This document shows, one piece after another, positions 24,933 to 33,740 of a stretch of DNA of 64,000 bases. The position numbers and the translations under genes were made by a program. The stretch's first letter is position 1, and each line of letters begins with the position of its first letter. Source of the stretch: Micromonospora sp. WMMD1155 (GTDB lineage Bacteria > Actinomycetota > Actinomycetes > Mycobacteriales > Micromonosporaceae); assembly GCF_029581275.1 (NCBI RefSeq), contig NZ_CP120742.1:5456501-5520500 (forward strand). Direction: 5' to 3'. Below the pieces are notes generated by a model, which worked only from the letters and a program-made list of their open reading frames with translations, was not told the DNA's origin and made no database searches.

Positions 24933-27059
24933 ATGAGCGGCACCGTCAAGGCGGCACTGATCTACCCCCCACTGACCGATCCCACCTCGGGATACCACTC
25001 CCTGAACTACCTCGACTCGTACGCCCGCGCGCAGGGGCACCGGCCGGCAGAGATCATCGACGCGAACATCGAGGCGTTCCACCACTCGTACACCCCGTCG
25101 GCGTACGAGTGGTTGCAACGGGAGCTGTCCCGCCTCTCGGTCGACGACCTCAGCGGTCCGGACGCGCTGATGGCCCGGGCGAACCTGCTCAACCTGCCCG
25201 AACCCGACCCGGAGCGGCTGCGCCGGTCGATCGGGGTGCTCCAAGACCCCACCCTGTTCTACGACTACCGGCACTACCAGGACGCCGTCGAGGGCGTCAT
25301 CTCCTGGATGGACACCCTCGGCGCGGTCGGGTTCCCCGGGCAGTTCCACGCAGGCTTCCGGCTGCACCCACCGCCGATGATCTCGATCGGCTCGGTGGCC
25401 GCGCTGACCGACGAGGCGCTGCTCGGGAGACTCAACCGGCCCTTTCAGCCGTACTACGAGGACGTGCTGATCCCGCGGCTCGCCGCCGGCGGCAACCAGG
25501 TGATCGGGATCAGCGCCACCTACCAGTGGCAACTGCCGTTCGCGCTCTGGATCGCCCGACTCGTCCGGAAGGCCTGCCCGGACGTCTTCCTCATCGCCGG
25601 CGGCACGGAGATCTCCGACGTCTGGAAGTGCGCCAGCAAACCGGAGTACGTCTTCCAGGTGCTCGCCGACTTCGACGCGATAGTGGTCGGCGAGGGGGAG
25701 AGCGCGTACACGGAGATCCTGGACGCGGTGGCGACCGGCACCCTGCCCGCCGGGCATCCCAACGTCCGCCTGCACCCCAGGTACGGCCGCCAACGTCAAC
25801 TGCCGCTGCGCTACGAACGCCTGGCGCAGGTGCCCGTCCCGGACTTCTCCGGCCTGCCCTGGGATCTCTACCTCAGCCCGGAGAGGTTCGTCTACTACTC
25901 GCCGACCCGAGGCTGCTACTGGAACAAGTGCACGTTCTGCGACTACGGCCTGAACACCGACGGACCCACCAGCCCGTGGCGGCAGGACACCGTGGACACG
26001 ATGATCGCGGACGTCACCGAGCTGTCGAAGTTCGCCAAGTTCATCTACTTCTCGGTGGACGTGCTCGCGCCCGCGACGATCCTGCGGTTCGCCGAGCGTG
26101 CCGTCGAGAAGGGGTTGGACTTCCGCTGGGGCGCCGAGATCCGGTTGGAGAAGTACTGGTCCGACGAACGGTGCGAACTGTTGCGCCGCAGCGGCTGCGT
26201 GGCCGTCTCGGTCGGCTTCGAGTCCGGGAACCAGCGCATCCTCGACCTGATCGACAAGGGCACCAAGCCGGAGCAGGTACGCCGCACCATGACCGCGATG
26301 ACCAAGGCCAACATCGGCGTACAGATGATGGGCTTCACCGGCTTCCCCACCGAGACCCGCGAGGAGGCGCTGGACAGCGTCACGTTCCTGCGCGACAACC
26401 CGGACCTGTGGACCCTCGGCGGGCTCGGCGACTTCATGCTGACCCCGGGCGCCATCGTCGCGAAGGAGCCGGAGCGGTTCGGCATCACCAACGTGCGGCC
26501 GGTGGAGGGCTCCGACATCGTCCGGATGCTGACGTACGACGAGCCGGTGACCGAGGCGGCGCAGGAGGAGGTCGCCCAGGCCAAGGCCGGTCTCAACCCC
26601 GGGCACTTCCACCGTCCGTGGCTGGGCAGCACCGACACCCCGCACACCTTCTTCTACCACGACCGCTACGGCACGGCGGTACGCGGCGTACTCGCCCACG
26701 ACCGGGTCCGGCACGACACCGACGAGCACACCCGGTTCCTCGCCAACGGCACCTTCGTGGACCGTGACGACGAGCAGGTCTGGGAGGCGTACCGGCGGAT
26801 GCGCTCCGACGACCAGGACGGCGTCCCGGGCGACCTGCCGGCGGACCGGCACCTGTTCCGCCGGGCCGACGGCCAGGTGTACGCGCTCAACCGCAGCAGC
26901 CGACTGTTCCTGGATCTCTTCACCGCGCCGCTGACCCTCGCCGAGGCGCAGCGTCGACTCTGGATCGTCGAACCCACGGTCGCCGACCGGGTCTGGCGGA
27001 CCTTCATCGGGCAGCGCCTGATCCGCCGCCACCAACTCCCGAACGAGGCGACGCGGTGA
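24933..27059 (+). CDS. B12-type radical SAM protein with C-terminal PqqD-like region
   Basis: A 708-residue radical SAM enzyme. The first ~300 residues resemble the cobalamin-binding/linker region of B12-radical SAM proteins (GISATYQWQLPFALWIARLV, VFLIAGGTEISD, IVVGEGESAYTEIL). The iron-sulfur motif is RGCYWNKCTFCDYG, with C328, C333 and C336: a CX4CX2C spacing rather than CX3CX2C. The SAM-binding barrel continues through WGAEIRLEKYW, SVGFESGNQRILDLIDKG and MGFTGFPTET. The last ~70 residues (YALNRSSRLFLDLFTAPLTL) look like a PqqD-type recognition element. It probably methylates or otherwise alters carbon centres of a precursor. It follows tfuA by ten bases with a GAGGAGGAG site and closes the operon. 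Confidence 0.88.
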   Translation: MSGTVKAALIYPPLTDPTSGYHSLNYLDSYARAQGHRPAEIIDANIEAFHHSYTPSAYEWLQRELSRLSVDDLSGPDALMARANLLNLPEPDPERLRRSIGVLQDPTLFYDYRHYQDAVEGVISWMDTLGAVGFPGQFHAGFRLHPPPMISIGSVAALTDEALLGRLNRPFQPYYEDVLIPRLAAGGNQVIGISATYQWQLPFALWIARLVRKACPDVFLIAGGTEISDVWKCASKPEYVFQVLADFDAIVVGEGESAYTEILDAVATGTLPAGHPNVRLHPRYGRQRQLPLRYERLAQVPVPDFSGLPWDLYLSPERFVYYSPTRGCYWNKCTFCDYGLNTDGPTSPWRQDTVDTMIADVTELSKFAKFIYFSVDVLAPATILRFAERAVEKGLDFRWGAEIRLEKYWSDERCELLRRSGCVAVSVGFESGNQRILDLIDKGTKPEQVRRTMTAMTKANIGVQMMGFTGFPTETREEALDSVTFLRDNPDLWTLGGLGDFMLTPGAIVAKEPERFGITNVRPVEGSDIVRMLTYDEPVTEAAQEEVAQAKAGLNPGHFHRPWLGSTDTPHTFFYHDRYGTAVRGVLAHDRVRHDTDEHTRFLANGTFVDRDDEQVWEAYRRMRSDDQDGVPGDLPADRHLFRRADGQVYALNRSSRLFLDLFTAPLTLAEAQRRLWIVEPTVADRVWRTFIGQRLIRRHQLPNEATR

Positions 27060-27206
27060 CCGCCCCCGCCCGGGCACGGCGGCCGTCGGGCGGGCGGGTC
27101 GTCGCAAGATCCGAGCAGTACCCCTGATATTGGTGTCTCGTGGGTGGCAGAGGCAGCAACATCCGGGATGTTGCTCGGATCTTCGTTGGACGGGAGGCGG
27201 ACGGTA

Positions 27207-27986
27207 GTGACCGATCAGGAGGTGTTGACCGGCGGGGGCGTCAACGAGGTGGTCCGCCTCGGCGAGACGGTACGACGGCCCACCGGACCGTGGTCGCCCC
27301 AGGTGCACGACCTGCTGCGACACCTGGCCGCGAAGGGCTTCCGCGGCGCGCCTCGCTTCCATCGGGTGACCGGTAACGGTTACGAGGTCCTCGACTTCCT
27401 GCCCGGCGACGTCTCCGACTATCCGGCCACCCCGGCCGCGGCCTCGGCGAAGGCGCTGACGACGGCAGCCCGGCTGCTCCGCGCGTACCACGACGCCACC
27501 GTCGGGTACGCACGTAGCGCGCCACGCGACGGCTGGCAGGTCGCTGCCACCGAACCCGTCGAGGTCATCTGCCACGGCGACTACGCTCCCCACAACTGCG
27601 TCCTCGACGGCGACCGGGTGGTCGGCATCATCGACTTCGACCACGCGCAGCCTGGACCTCGGCTGTGGGACATCGCCTATGCGGCGTACCGCTGGGTCCC
27701 GATGACTGCCCCCGGCAACGCCGACGGTTTCGGCGACACGGGGGGTCAGGCGACCCGGCTCCGGACGTTCTGCGACGAGTACGGGCTCGACGACGCCCGA
27801 CGTGCTGAACTCATCGACACGGTGGTCGCCAGGCTCCACGCGATGGTCGACTTCATGCAGGCCCAGGCTGCGGCGGGCAACACGGCGTACGCCGGTCACC
27901 TCGCCGCCGGGCATCACGTGCAGTATCTGGCGGACGCGACGTACGTGATCGAGCCGCGCGTGGTCTTCGAGCACCACATCCGCTGA
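27207..27986 (+). CDS. APH-family phosphotransferase
   Basis: A 259-residue aminoglycoside-phosphotransferase-fold protein. EVLTGGGVNEVVRLGETVRRP is the N-terminal nucleotide-binding strand pair. ICHGDYAPHNCVLDGD is the catalytic loop (HGDxxxxN), and VVGIIDFDHAQPG contains the metal-binding Asp of the DFD motif. GTG 27207 with GGAGG about nine bases upstream gives the family-typical short N-terminus; a longer frame begins at 27144. The family includes antibiotic kinases and small-molecule kinases of unknown substrate. It lies just after the RiPP cluster but is separated by 147 bases, so it need not belong to it. Confidence 0.85.
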   Translation: MTDQEVLTGGGVNEVVRLGETVRRPTGPWSPQVHDLLRHLAAKGFRGAPRFHRVTGNGYEVLDFLPGDVSDYPATPAAASAKALTTAARLLRAYHDATVGYARSAPRDGWQVAATEPVEVICHGDYAPHNCVLDGDRVVGIIDFDHAQPGPRLWDIAYAAYRWVPMTAPGNADGFGDTGGQATRLRTFCDEYGLDDARRAELIDTVVARLHAMVDFMQAQAAAGNTAYAGHLAAGHHVQYLADATYVIEPRVVFEHHIR

Positions 27987-28043
27987 ACACCGCAGCAACC
28001 GACTCCACCAGGAAACTCGCTGAAGTGTCATGATCTGGTGGTG

Positions 28044-28739
28044 ATGACCAGCCGTCGCGGGGCGGATCTCGTCCTCGCTGCGGCGCGTCGGCATCACCTG
28101 GCGCAGGTGAACGCGGTGCTGCGTCGTCCTGGGATGTATGGCGGTAGCGAGGTCGCCGAACGGCTGTCGCTGGAGTCCATGGCCGCAGTGGACGATTGCT
28201 TGACCCGTTGGCAGGCAGAGTTCGAGTGGCTACGCGAACGAGGTTCGTTCGCTCCGACGGGCGTCGTCGGCGCCTACCGCACCGTCCTGCCGCAAGAGTC
28301 GTTGCGTGATGCCACAGCCTCCGTGTACGCCGAGATAGCCCACCGCCTTGGCTGGCTCCACGTCGACCGGGTGCTGTCGGACGCGGAGTTCCAGCAGATG
28401 AGCATGGACCTCGACGCGTGGGTGACACAGGATCGCACCCTGCCCGACGTCATCGAGATGTGGGGACCACCGTGGCTGTGGATCGGCGGAACCAACGTGT
28501 TCTACCCCAAGACGCTTGCCTACGCCGCGGCTGATCCCGACCTCGGTCTGATCTGTTTTCACCAGTGGAACGTCGTGGCAGCAATCGAACCGGTAAAGGA
28601 GCTACGCGGCGTACACCCCGAACCGACGCTCCTCGCCGTACGTCATCGCCCAGGGACGTTCGCCGACTCGTTCTCCTTCACCCCTGAAGGCCTACGCCGT
28701 AAGCAGGGCGACGTCCGGCACGATCACACCGCCGGGTGA
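28044..28739 (+). CDS. Hypothetical protein
   Basis: A 231-residue soluble protein that I do not recognise. Visible features are a basic N-terminus (MTSRRGADLVLAAARRHH), the segment RRPGMYGGSEVAERLSLESM, Trp-rich central parts (WQAEFEWLRERG; MWGPPWLWIGGTN) and no membrane segment or signal peptide. Codon use is like that of its neighbours. In-frame GTG codons at 28038 and 28041 are alternative starts; none has a clear ribosome-binding site. It lies 57 bases after the phosphotransferase in the same direction. Confidence 0.65.
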   Translation: MTSRRGADLVLAAARRHHLAQVNAVLRRPGMYGGSEVAERLSLESMAAVDDCLTRWQAEFEWLRERGSFAPTGVVGAYRTVLPQESLRDATASVYAEIAHRLGWLHVDRVLSDAEFQQMSMDLDAWVTQDRTLPDVIEMWGPPWLWIGGTNVFYPKTLAYAAADPDLGLICFHQWNVVAAIEPVKELRGVHPEPTLLAVRHRPGTFADSFSFTPEGLRRKQGDVRHDHTAG

Positions 28740-28901
28740 GGTCGCCCAGCCGTGTCGGGCCCCTGGCGTCGGTGTCGTGGTGTTCGTCGACCCGCGCACG
28801 GCGCATCAACGAGCGGTCCTCGGCGACCTGTTCGGGTGCCTCGTGCTCAGCGTCGAGGAGCTCCTGACCCCCGGTCAGTGATCGTCCGCACCCTCCCGGT
28901 G

Positions 28902-29813
28902 TCAGCGGACGATGACGAGGTTGGCCATGTCGACGACCGGTCGGTAGCCGAGGGCAGCGTAGATCTTGTTCGAGGTCGGGTTGGCCTGGTCGGTGAACAG
29001 GCAGACCCGCGCGCCCTCCGCCTGGATCTGCCGGGAAACCTCGGCGACCGCGTTGCTGGCCCAACCACGCCCGCGCTGGTTCGGCGGCGTGTACACCGGG
29101 CCCACGCGTGCCACCCCGAACGACGGCGGGTTGGCGCCGGTGAGGTGCACCGGCTGCCCGGTCTCGTCGACCCAGAACCACAGCCGTCCGGCGCGGAGCC
29201 GGCGCAGCAGCTCGTCGCGCTCCGGCGCATCGTGCGCACTGGTGCCGCGCGGTCGCCCCGCCTGTTCGTCGGCGTCGCCCGTGAACGCGATGTACCACCG
29301 CGTGACCAGTTCCACGTCGTCCTCGGTCGCGACCACCAGACGGCCGGGCACGGGTGGCGGGCAGGTCAGCTCGCCGAGTTGGTGCAGCCGCATGTGCTGC
29401 GCGACCTGGGCTCGACCCCCGAGGAGCCGGGTCAGTTCGGTGGCGAACAGGTCGGCCGCGGGCAGGGCCCCGTTGACCGCGAGCACCTCCTCGTCGCGCC
29501 CGTGCAACGCGTGGGCCAGCGCGACGGCCGCCTCGTCGGGCATGGGCAGCAGGTACGGCGGATAGGGGGCGTAGGGCGTCGTGCGCATTCCGGCGCCGAC
29601 CACGGCGCCGGAGTCGTCGACGACCGCCAGCCACCAGTCGCGGTTCGAGTACGGGATGCCCGCATTACGCTGCGCCAACAGCCGGTGCGTGTGGGTGGTG
29701 ACGATGGTGCAGCCGACCGGATCGGCACGCAGGTAGTCGTCCGCTGCGGCCAGGAACTCTTCGGGGTCGGTGAAGAACCGCAGCCGCAGCCCGGCCGTCT
29801 GGGTAGCGCTCAT
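28902..29813 (-). CDS. GNAT-family N-acetyltransferase
   Basis: A 303-residue protein whose C-terminal half is a GNAT fold: VARVGPVYTPPNQRGRGWASNAVAEVSRQI contains the R/Q-x-x-G-x-G/A acetyl-CoA loop, followed by VCLFTDQANPTSNKIYAALGYRPV. The N-terminal half is a degenerate second GNAT-like domain (TIVTTHTHRLLAQ ... WLAVVDDSGAVVGAGMRT). ATG 29813 (MSATQTAGLRLRFF) was preferred to a far longer in-frame extension that enters the divergent cyclase gene promoter. The acceptor substrate is unknown. It stands alone between convergent and divergent neighbours. Confidence 0.88.
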   Translation of the reverse strand: MSATQTAGLRLRFFTDPEEFLAAADDYLRADPVGCTIVTTHTHRLLAQRNAGIPYSNRDWWLAVVDDSGAVVGAGMRTTPYAPYPPYLLPMPDEAAVALAHALHGRDEEVLAVNGALPAADLFATELTRLLGGRAQVAQHMRLHQLGELTCPPPVPGRLVVATEDDVELVTRWYIAFTGDADEQAGRPRGTSAHDAPERDELLRRLRAGRLWFWVDETGQPVHLTGANPPSFGVARVGPVYTPPNQRGRGWASNAVAEVSRQIQAEGARVCLFTDQANPTSNKIYAALGYRPVVDMANLVIVR

Positions 29814-29967
29814 CCACGTACGGTAGCGACAGCGGCCCCACATCGACGCGCAATTTCGCGTGGCCCACGGTCCGCAGACACTCACCGACCCGGATCGGCG
29901 GTTGGCGCCGTCGACACACTGCTTTCGGACGTCCATCGTGGAGGAAGCGGCGGTGTACCGTCGCCGC

Positions 29968-30729
29968 ATGACGGTGCTGCAGGAGTTTGTCGCCGCTCTA
30001 TCCAGCGGCCGGATCGAGGTTGTCGACCTCACCGCCCCGCTCTCGGACCAGACCCCGATCCTGGGTCTGCCGGAGCAGTTCGGCCAGACCTGGCCGTTCC
30101 AGCTCAGCGAGATCAGCCGGTACGACGACCGTGGTCCGGCCTGGTACTGGAACAACTTCTCCACCGGTGAGCACACCGGCACCCACTTCGACGCCCCGGT
30201 GCACTGGGTCACCGGTCAGCAGGGCGCGGACGTGTCGCAGGTCCCGGTGAGCCAGTTGATCGCCCCGGCGGTGGTGATCGACCATACCGCCGACGCCGCC
30301 GCTGATCCTGACTTCCTGCTGGAGGTCGAGCACGTCAAGGCGTGGGAGGCCGACCACGGTGCGCTGCCCGCCGGTGGCTGGTTGCTCTACCGCACGGGAT
30401 GGGACGCGTACGGCGACGACCCGCAGCGGTACGCCAACGCGGGCCGTACCCCGGGCATCTCCGTCGAGTGTGCCCGCTGGCTGGCCGAGGAGTCGCCGAT
30501 CCAGGGGGTCGGGGTGGAGACGGTCGGCACCGACGCGGGCGCCGCGCACTCGTTCGACCCGCCGTTCCCGTGTCACTCGTTCCTGCTCGGCCAGGAGAAG
30601 TACGGCCTGACCCAGCTCCGTAACCTGGCGCTGTTGCCGGCGACCGGCGCGGTGGTGATCGCCGGACCACTGCCGATCGTCTCCGGATCCGGCAGCCCGT
30701 GCCGGGTCCTCGCGCTCGTCGAGCGGTAG
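29968..30729 (+). CDS. Cyclase/kynurenine-formamidase-family metal hydrolase
   Basis: A 253-residue protein of the cyclase (Pfam Cyclase, KynB-like) family. The signature GEHTGTHFDAPVHW supplies the H-x-G-T-H-x-D-x-P-x-H metal ligands, and LLYRTGWDAYGDD and GVGVETVGTDAGAAH are conserved core motifs. Members hydrolyse N-formylkynurenine, isatin or related amides with Zn or Mn. ATG 29968 follows a GGAGGAAGCGG stretch. The next gene, a TPP enzyme, starts 13 bases after the stop, so the two form an operon and probably act in one degradative pathway. The actual substrate is not evident. Confidence 0.88.
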   Translation: MTVLQEFVAALSSGRIEVVDLTAPLSDQTPILGLPEQFGQTWPFQLSEISRYDDRGPAWYWNNFSTGEHTGTHFDAPVHWVTGQQGADVSQVPVSQLIAPAVVIDHTADAAADPDFLLEVEHVKAWEADHGALPAGGWLLYRTGWDAYGDDPQRYANAGRTPGISVECARWLAEESPIQGVGVETVGTDAGAAHSFDPPFPCHSFLLGQEKYGLTQLRNLALLPATGAVVIAGPLPIVSGSGSPCRVLALVER

Positions 30730-30742
30730 GACCGGCCCACCG

Positions 30743-32368
30743 ATGCGGGTAGCCGAGGTGGTCGGGCGGGTTCTCCACGCCCACGGCGCACGGTACGTCT
30801 TCGGGGTGGTCGGCAGCGGCAACTTCCACGTCACCAACGCGCTGGTGGCGGCGGGCGCCCGGTTCGTGGCGGCGGCCCACGAGGGGGGCGCGGCGAGCAT
30901 GGCGGACGGGTACGCCCGCACCTCCGGCACGGTCGGCCTGCTCTCGGTGCACCAGGGTCCGGGTGTCACCAACGCGTTGACCGGTCTCACCGAGGCCGCG
31001 AAGAGTCGTACCCCGATGGTGGTCCTGGCCCCGGAGGCGACCGCGCCCCGGTCGAACTTCTTCATCGACCTGCCGGGGCTCGCCGCCGCGGTCGGGGCCG
31101 ACTTCCATCGGGTACGCACGACGCACGCGGCCGAGGACGCGGGCGCGGCGTACCGGACCGCCGCCCGGGGTGCGACGGTGGTCTTGGGCCTCCCGTTGGA
31201 GGTGCAGGGCGCGGCTGTCGAACCGTGGTCCGGCCCACTTCCCGCGGTCGTGTCGACCCCGTCCGCCGCGCCGCAGGTCGAGCCGCTGCTGGCCGCGCTC
31301 GGGGCCGCTCGTCGGCCGGTCTTCATCGCGGGTCGGGGCGCCCGGTCGGCGCGCGAACCGTTGACCCGGCTCGCCGACGGGTGTGGGGCGCTGCTCGCGG
31401 TGTCGGCTGCCGCGAAGGGACTGTTCGCCGGCGATCCGTGGTACCTCGACGTGGCCGGCGGCTTCGCCACCCCGCTCGCCGTCGAGCTGATCGGCGCGGC
31501 GGACCTGGTGGTCGCGTGGGGCAGCACACTCAACATGTGGACCACCCGGCACGGCGAGTTGATCCCGCCCACCGCCGTCGTCGTCCAGGTGGATCAGGAC
31601 CCGGCCGCGTTCGGGGTGAACCGTCCGGTCGACCTGACGGTGCTCGGCGAGGTGACCGCCGTCGCCGAGGCGCTGCTCGACCGGCTCGACGAAGACCCGA
31701 CGGGCGTCAGCGGTTGGCGGACACCGGAGCTGGCGCGGCGGATCCGCGACCACGGCCGGTGGCGGACGGTCCCGTACCAGGATGAGGGCGACGCGGCGAC
31801 GATCGACCCGAGGACCCTCTCGGCCGCCCTGGACGACCTGCTGCCGCCCGACCGCACGGTGGTGGTCGACTCCGGCAACTTCATGGGTTACCCGTCGATG
31901 TGGCTCGACGTGCCGGACGTGGCCGGGTTCTGCTTCACCCAGGCGTTCCAGTCGGTCGGGCTCGGCCTGGCCGGCGCGCTCGGCGCGGCGGTCGCCCGGC
32001 CGGACCGGCTCACCGTCGCCGCGCTCGGCGACGGCGGGTTCGTCATGTCCGCCACCGAGCTGGTGACCGCCGTCCGGCTCGCGCTGCCTCTCCTCGTGGT
32101 GATCTACGACGACGCTGCGTACGGTGCCGAGGTGCACCACTTCGGCCCGGACGGTCACCCGTTGGAGACCGTCACCTTCCCCGACACCGACCTGGCCGCG
32201 ATAGCCCGTGGCTACGGCTGCGACGGGGTGACCGTCCGCGGCGTCGACGACCTAGGGCCGGTACGCGAGTGGCTCGCTGGTCCCCGTACCCGGCCACTCG
32301 TGGTCGACGCCAAGGTCTGCGCCGCGCGGGGGTCGTGGTGGCTGGAGGAGGCGTTCCGCGGCCACTGA
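30743..32368 (+). CDS. Thiamine-pyrophosphate enzyme, acetolactate-synthase-like
   Basis: A 541-residue TPP-dependent enzyme with the three-domain layout of acetolactate synthase/benzoylformate decarboxylase relatives. The N-terminal Pyr domain includes RYVFGVVGSGNFHVTNAL and AAHEGGAASMADGYAR, with the catalytic Glu of the HEG motif (family H-E-x-x-A). A central domain has the ARRPVFIAGRGARSA motif, and the C-terminal PP domain has GDGGFVMSATELVTAVRL with the downstream Asn position read as YDDAAYG. It forms a two-gene unit with the cyclase-family hydrolase upstream, which suggests decarboxylation or ligation of a 2-oxo acid released by that hydrolase. True acetolactate synthases have a regulatory subunit nearby; none is present, so a catabolic role is more likely. 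Confidence 0.88.
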   Translation: MRVAEVVGRVLHAHGARYVFGVVGSGNFHVTNALVAAGARFVAAAHEGGAASMADGYARTSGTVGLLSVHQGPGVTNALTGLTEAAKSRTPMVVLAPEATAPRSNFFIDLPGLAAAVGADFHRVRTTHAAEDAGAAYRTAARGATVVLGLPLEVQGAAVEPWSGPLPAVVSTPSAAPQVEPLLAALGAARRPVFIAGRGARSAREPLTRLADGCGALLAVSAAAKGLFAGDPWYLDVAGGFATPLAVELIGAADLVVAWGSTLNMWTTRHGELIPPTAVVVQVDQDPAAFGVNRPVDLTVLGEVTAVAEALLDRLDEDPTGVSGWRTPELARRIRDHGRWRTVPYQDEGDAATIDPRTLSAALDDLLPPDRTVVVDSGNFMGYPSMWLDVPDVAGFCFTQAFQSVGLGLAGALGAAVARPDRLTVAALGDGGFVMSATELVTAVRLALPLLVVIYDDAAYGAEVHHFGPDGHPLETVTFPDTDLAAIARGYGCDGVTVRGVDDLGPVREWLAGPRTRPLVVDAKVCAARGSWWLEEAFRGH

Positions 32369-32476
32369 GCCGTCGCCGTGTCTCGACCGGTGGGCACACG
32401 ACGTGGGCCGACGCTGAGGCGACCGGGTGGGGTCGCGACTCCTCCGTCGACCGGGAGAAACGACGCCGGTGACCCG

Positions 32477-33694
32477 TTACGCGTGCCGGGGCGCGGCGAG
32501 GTCGGTGGGGGGACGGGCGGTGGTCGGCGACGGCTCGGTGTGGCCTCGCCGCCCGTCGACGGCGAGCAGCCCGAGAGCGACAAGCGTCAGCAGGCCGCCG
32601 ACGAGGGCCAGCGGGCGCGCTCCCGAGGTGGACAGAAGCGCCCCGCCGAGTAGCGAGCCGCCGCAGATACCGGCGTTGAACGCGGTACTGACACCGGCCG
32701 ACGCGATGTCGGTGCTACCCGGAGCCAGGTGCAGCATCCGGTTCTGCACGGCGGAGCCGAACGCGGCGTAACCGAGGCCGACCCCGGCCAGGAGAGCCGC
32801 CACGCCGGGTTGGAGCGCGCCGATCGCGTACAGGCCGAACAGCGAGGCGGTGCCGATGCTCAGCGGCGTCAGCAGGGAGACGATCGGCCAGCGGTCCAGG
32901 GTCCGCGCCGCCGCCAGGGTGCCGACGACGCCGGCCGCGCCGGAGACGAACAGCAACGGCGCCAGCATCGCGTCGGCGAAGCGGCTCACGTCGAGCAGGA
33001 ACGGTGTGACGTACGTCTGCAGGGTCATGAAGCCGCCGATGCCGAGCGCGGTCGCGGCCAGCAACAGGATGAAGCGTCGCCGGTCCGGTGCCGTCCCCCG
33101 CGCCGCGCCACCGGCGGCCGGGGGATAGGAGGGGAGAAGGACGCAAACCGCTGCGGCGGTGGTAAGACCGACCGCGGCCAGCACCGCGAACGCCACCCGC
33201 CACCCGGCCTGCTGCCCGAGCCAGGTGCCCAGGGGTACGCCGAGAACCGGGGCGAGTGTCGCCCCGGCGGCGAACAGCGCCACCACCCGGCCGCGCACCG
33301 CGACGGGAAAGTGCCCGGTCACCGTCGCCGTGGCGACGGACCAGAAGAGCGCCTGCGCGAGGGCTGTCAGGAGACGGGAGCCGGCGAGGACGGCGTACGT
33401 CGGCGCGAGCGCGGCGGTGACGTTGCCGGCGGCGAACAGAAGCATCGTGACGCCGAGCAGGTGACGCCGGGGAATCCGCTGGGTGAGCCGGGCCAACGGC
33501 ACCGAGGCCAGCACGACCACGATGGCGTACCCGCTGACCAGCAGACCCACCTGCGAACGGCTGCGGTCGAGATCGGGAGCGATGTGCGTCAACAGACCGA
33601 CGGGCAGCAACTCGGTGGTGATGAAAGCGAACGCGCCGAGCGAGAGCGCGGCGAGCACGGCTCTGGCCCGGCGGGGCGACACCTCCGGCGTCAT
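32477..33694 (-). CDS. MFS transporter, DHA1-type exporter
   Basis: A 405-residue major-facilitator protein with about 12 membrane segments. The start ALSLGAFAFITTELLPVGLL and LARLTQRIPRRHLLGVTMLL (motif A-like) and the GHFPVAVRGRVVALFAAGATLAPVLG region (motif C-like in the antiporter class) place it with the AraJ/YdhP/chloramphenicol-type DHA1 exporters. ATG 33694 has a G-rich site a few bases upstream; a GTG at 33700 is the alternative. It lies 46 bases after the hypothetical gene at 33.7-34.3 kb on the same strand. The substrate is unknown. Confidence 0.9.
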   Translation of the reverse strand: MTPEVSPRRARAVLAALSLGAFAFITTELLPVGLLTHIAPDLDRSRSQVGLLVSGYAIVVVLASVPLARLTQRIPRRHLLGVTMLLFAAGNVTAALAPTYAVLAGSRLLTALAQALFWSVATATVTGHFPVAVRGRVVALFAAGATLAPVLGVPLGTWLGQQAGWRVAFAVLAAVGLTTAAAVCVLLPSYPPAAGGAARGTAPDRRRFILLLAATALGIGGFMTLQTYVTPFLLDVSRFADAMLAPLLFVSGAAGVVGTLAAARTLDRWPIVSLLTPLSIGTASLFGLYAIGALQPGVAALLAGVGLGYAAFGSAVQNRMLHLAPGSTDIASAGVSTAFNAGICGGSLLGGALLSTSGARPLALVGGLLTLVALGLLAVDGRRGHTEPSPTTARPPTDLAAPRHA

Positions 33695-33740
33695 GGACAC
33701 CCCCGTTCCTGGTCACCGTCTTCGAGGGTCCACTCCGCCC

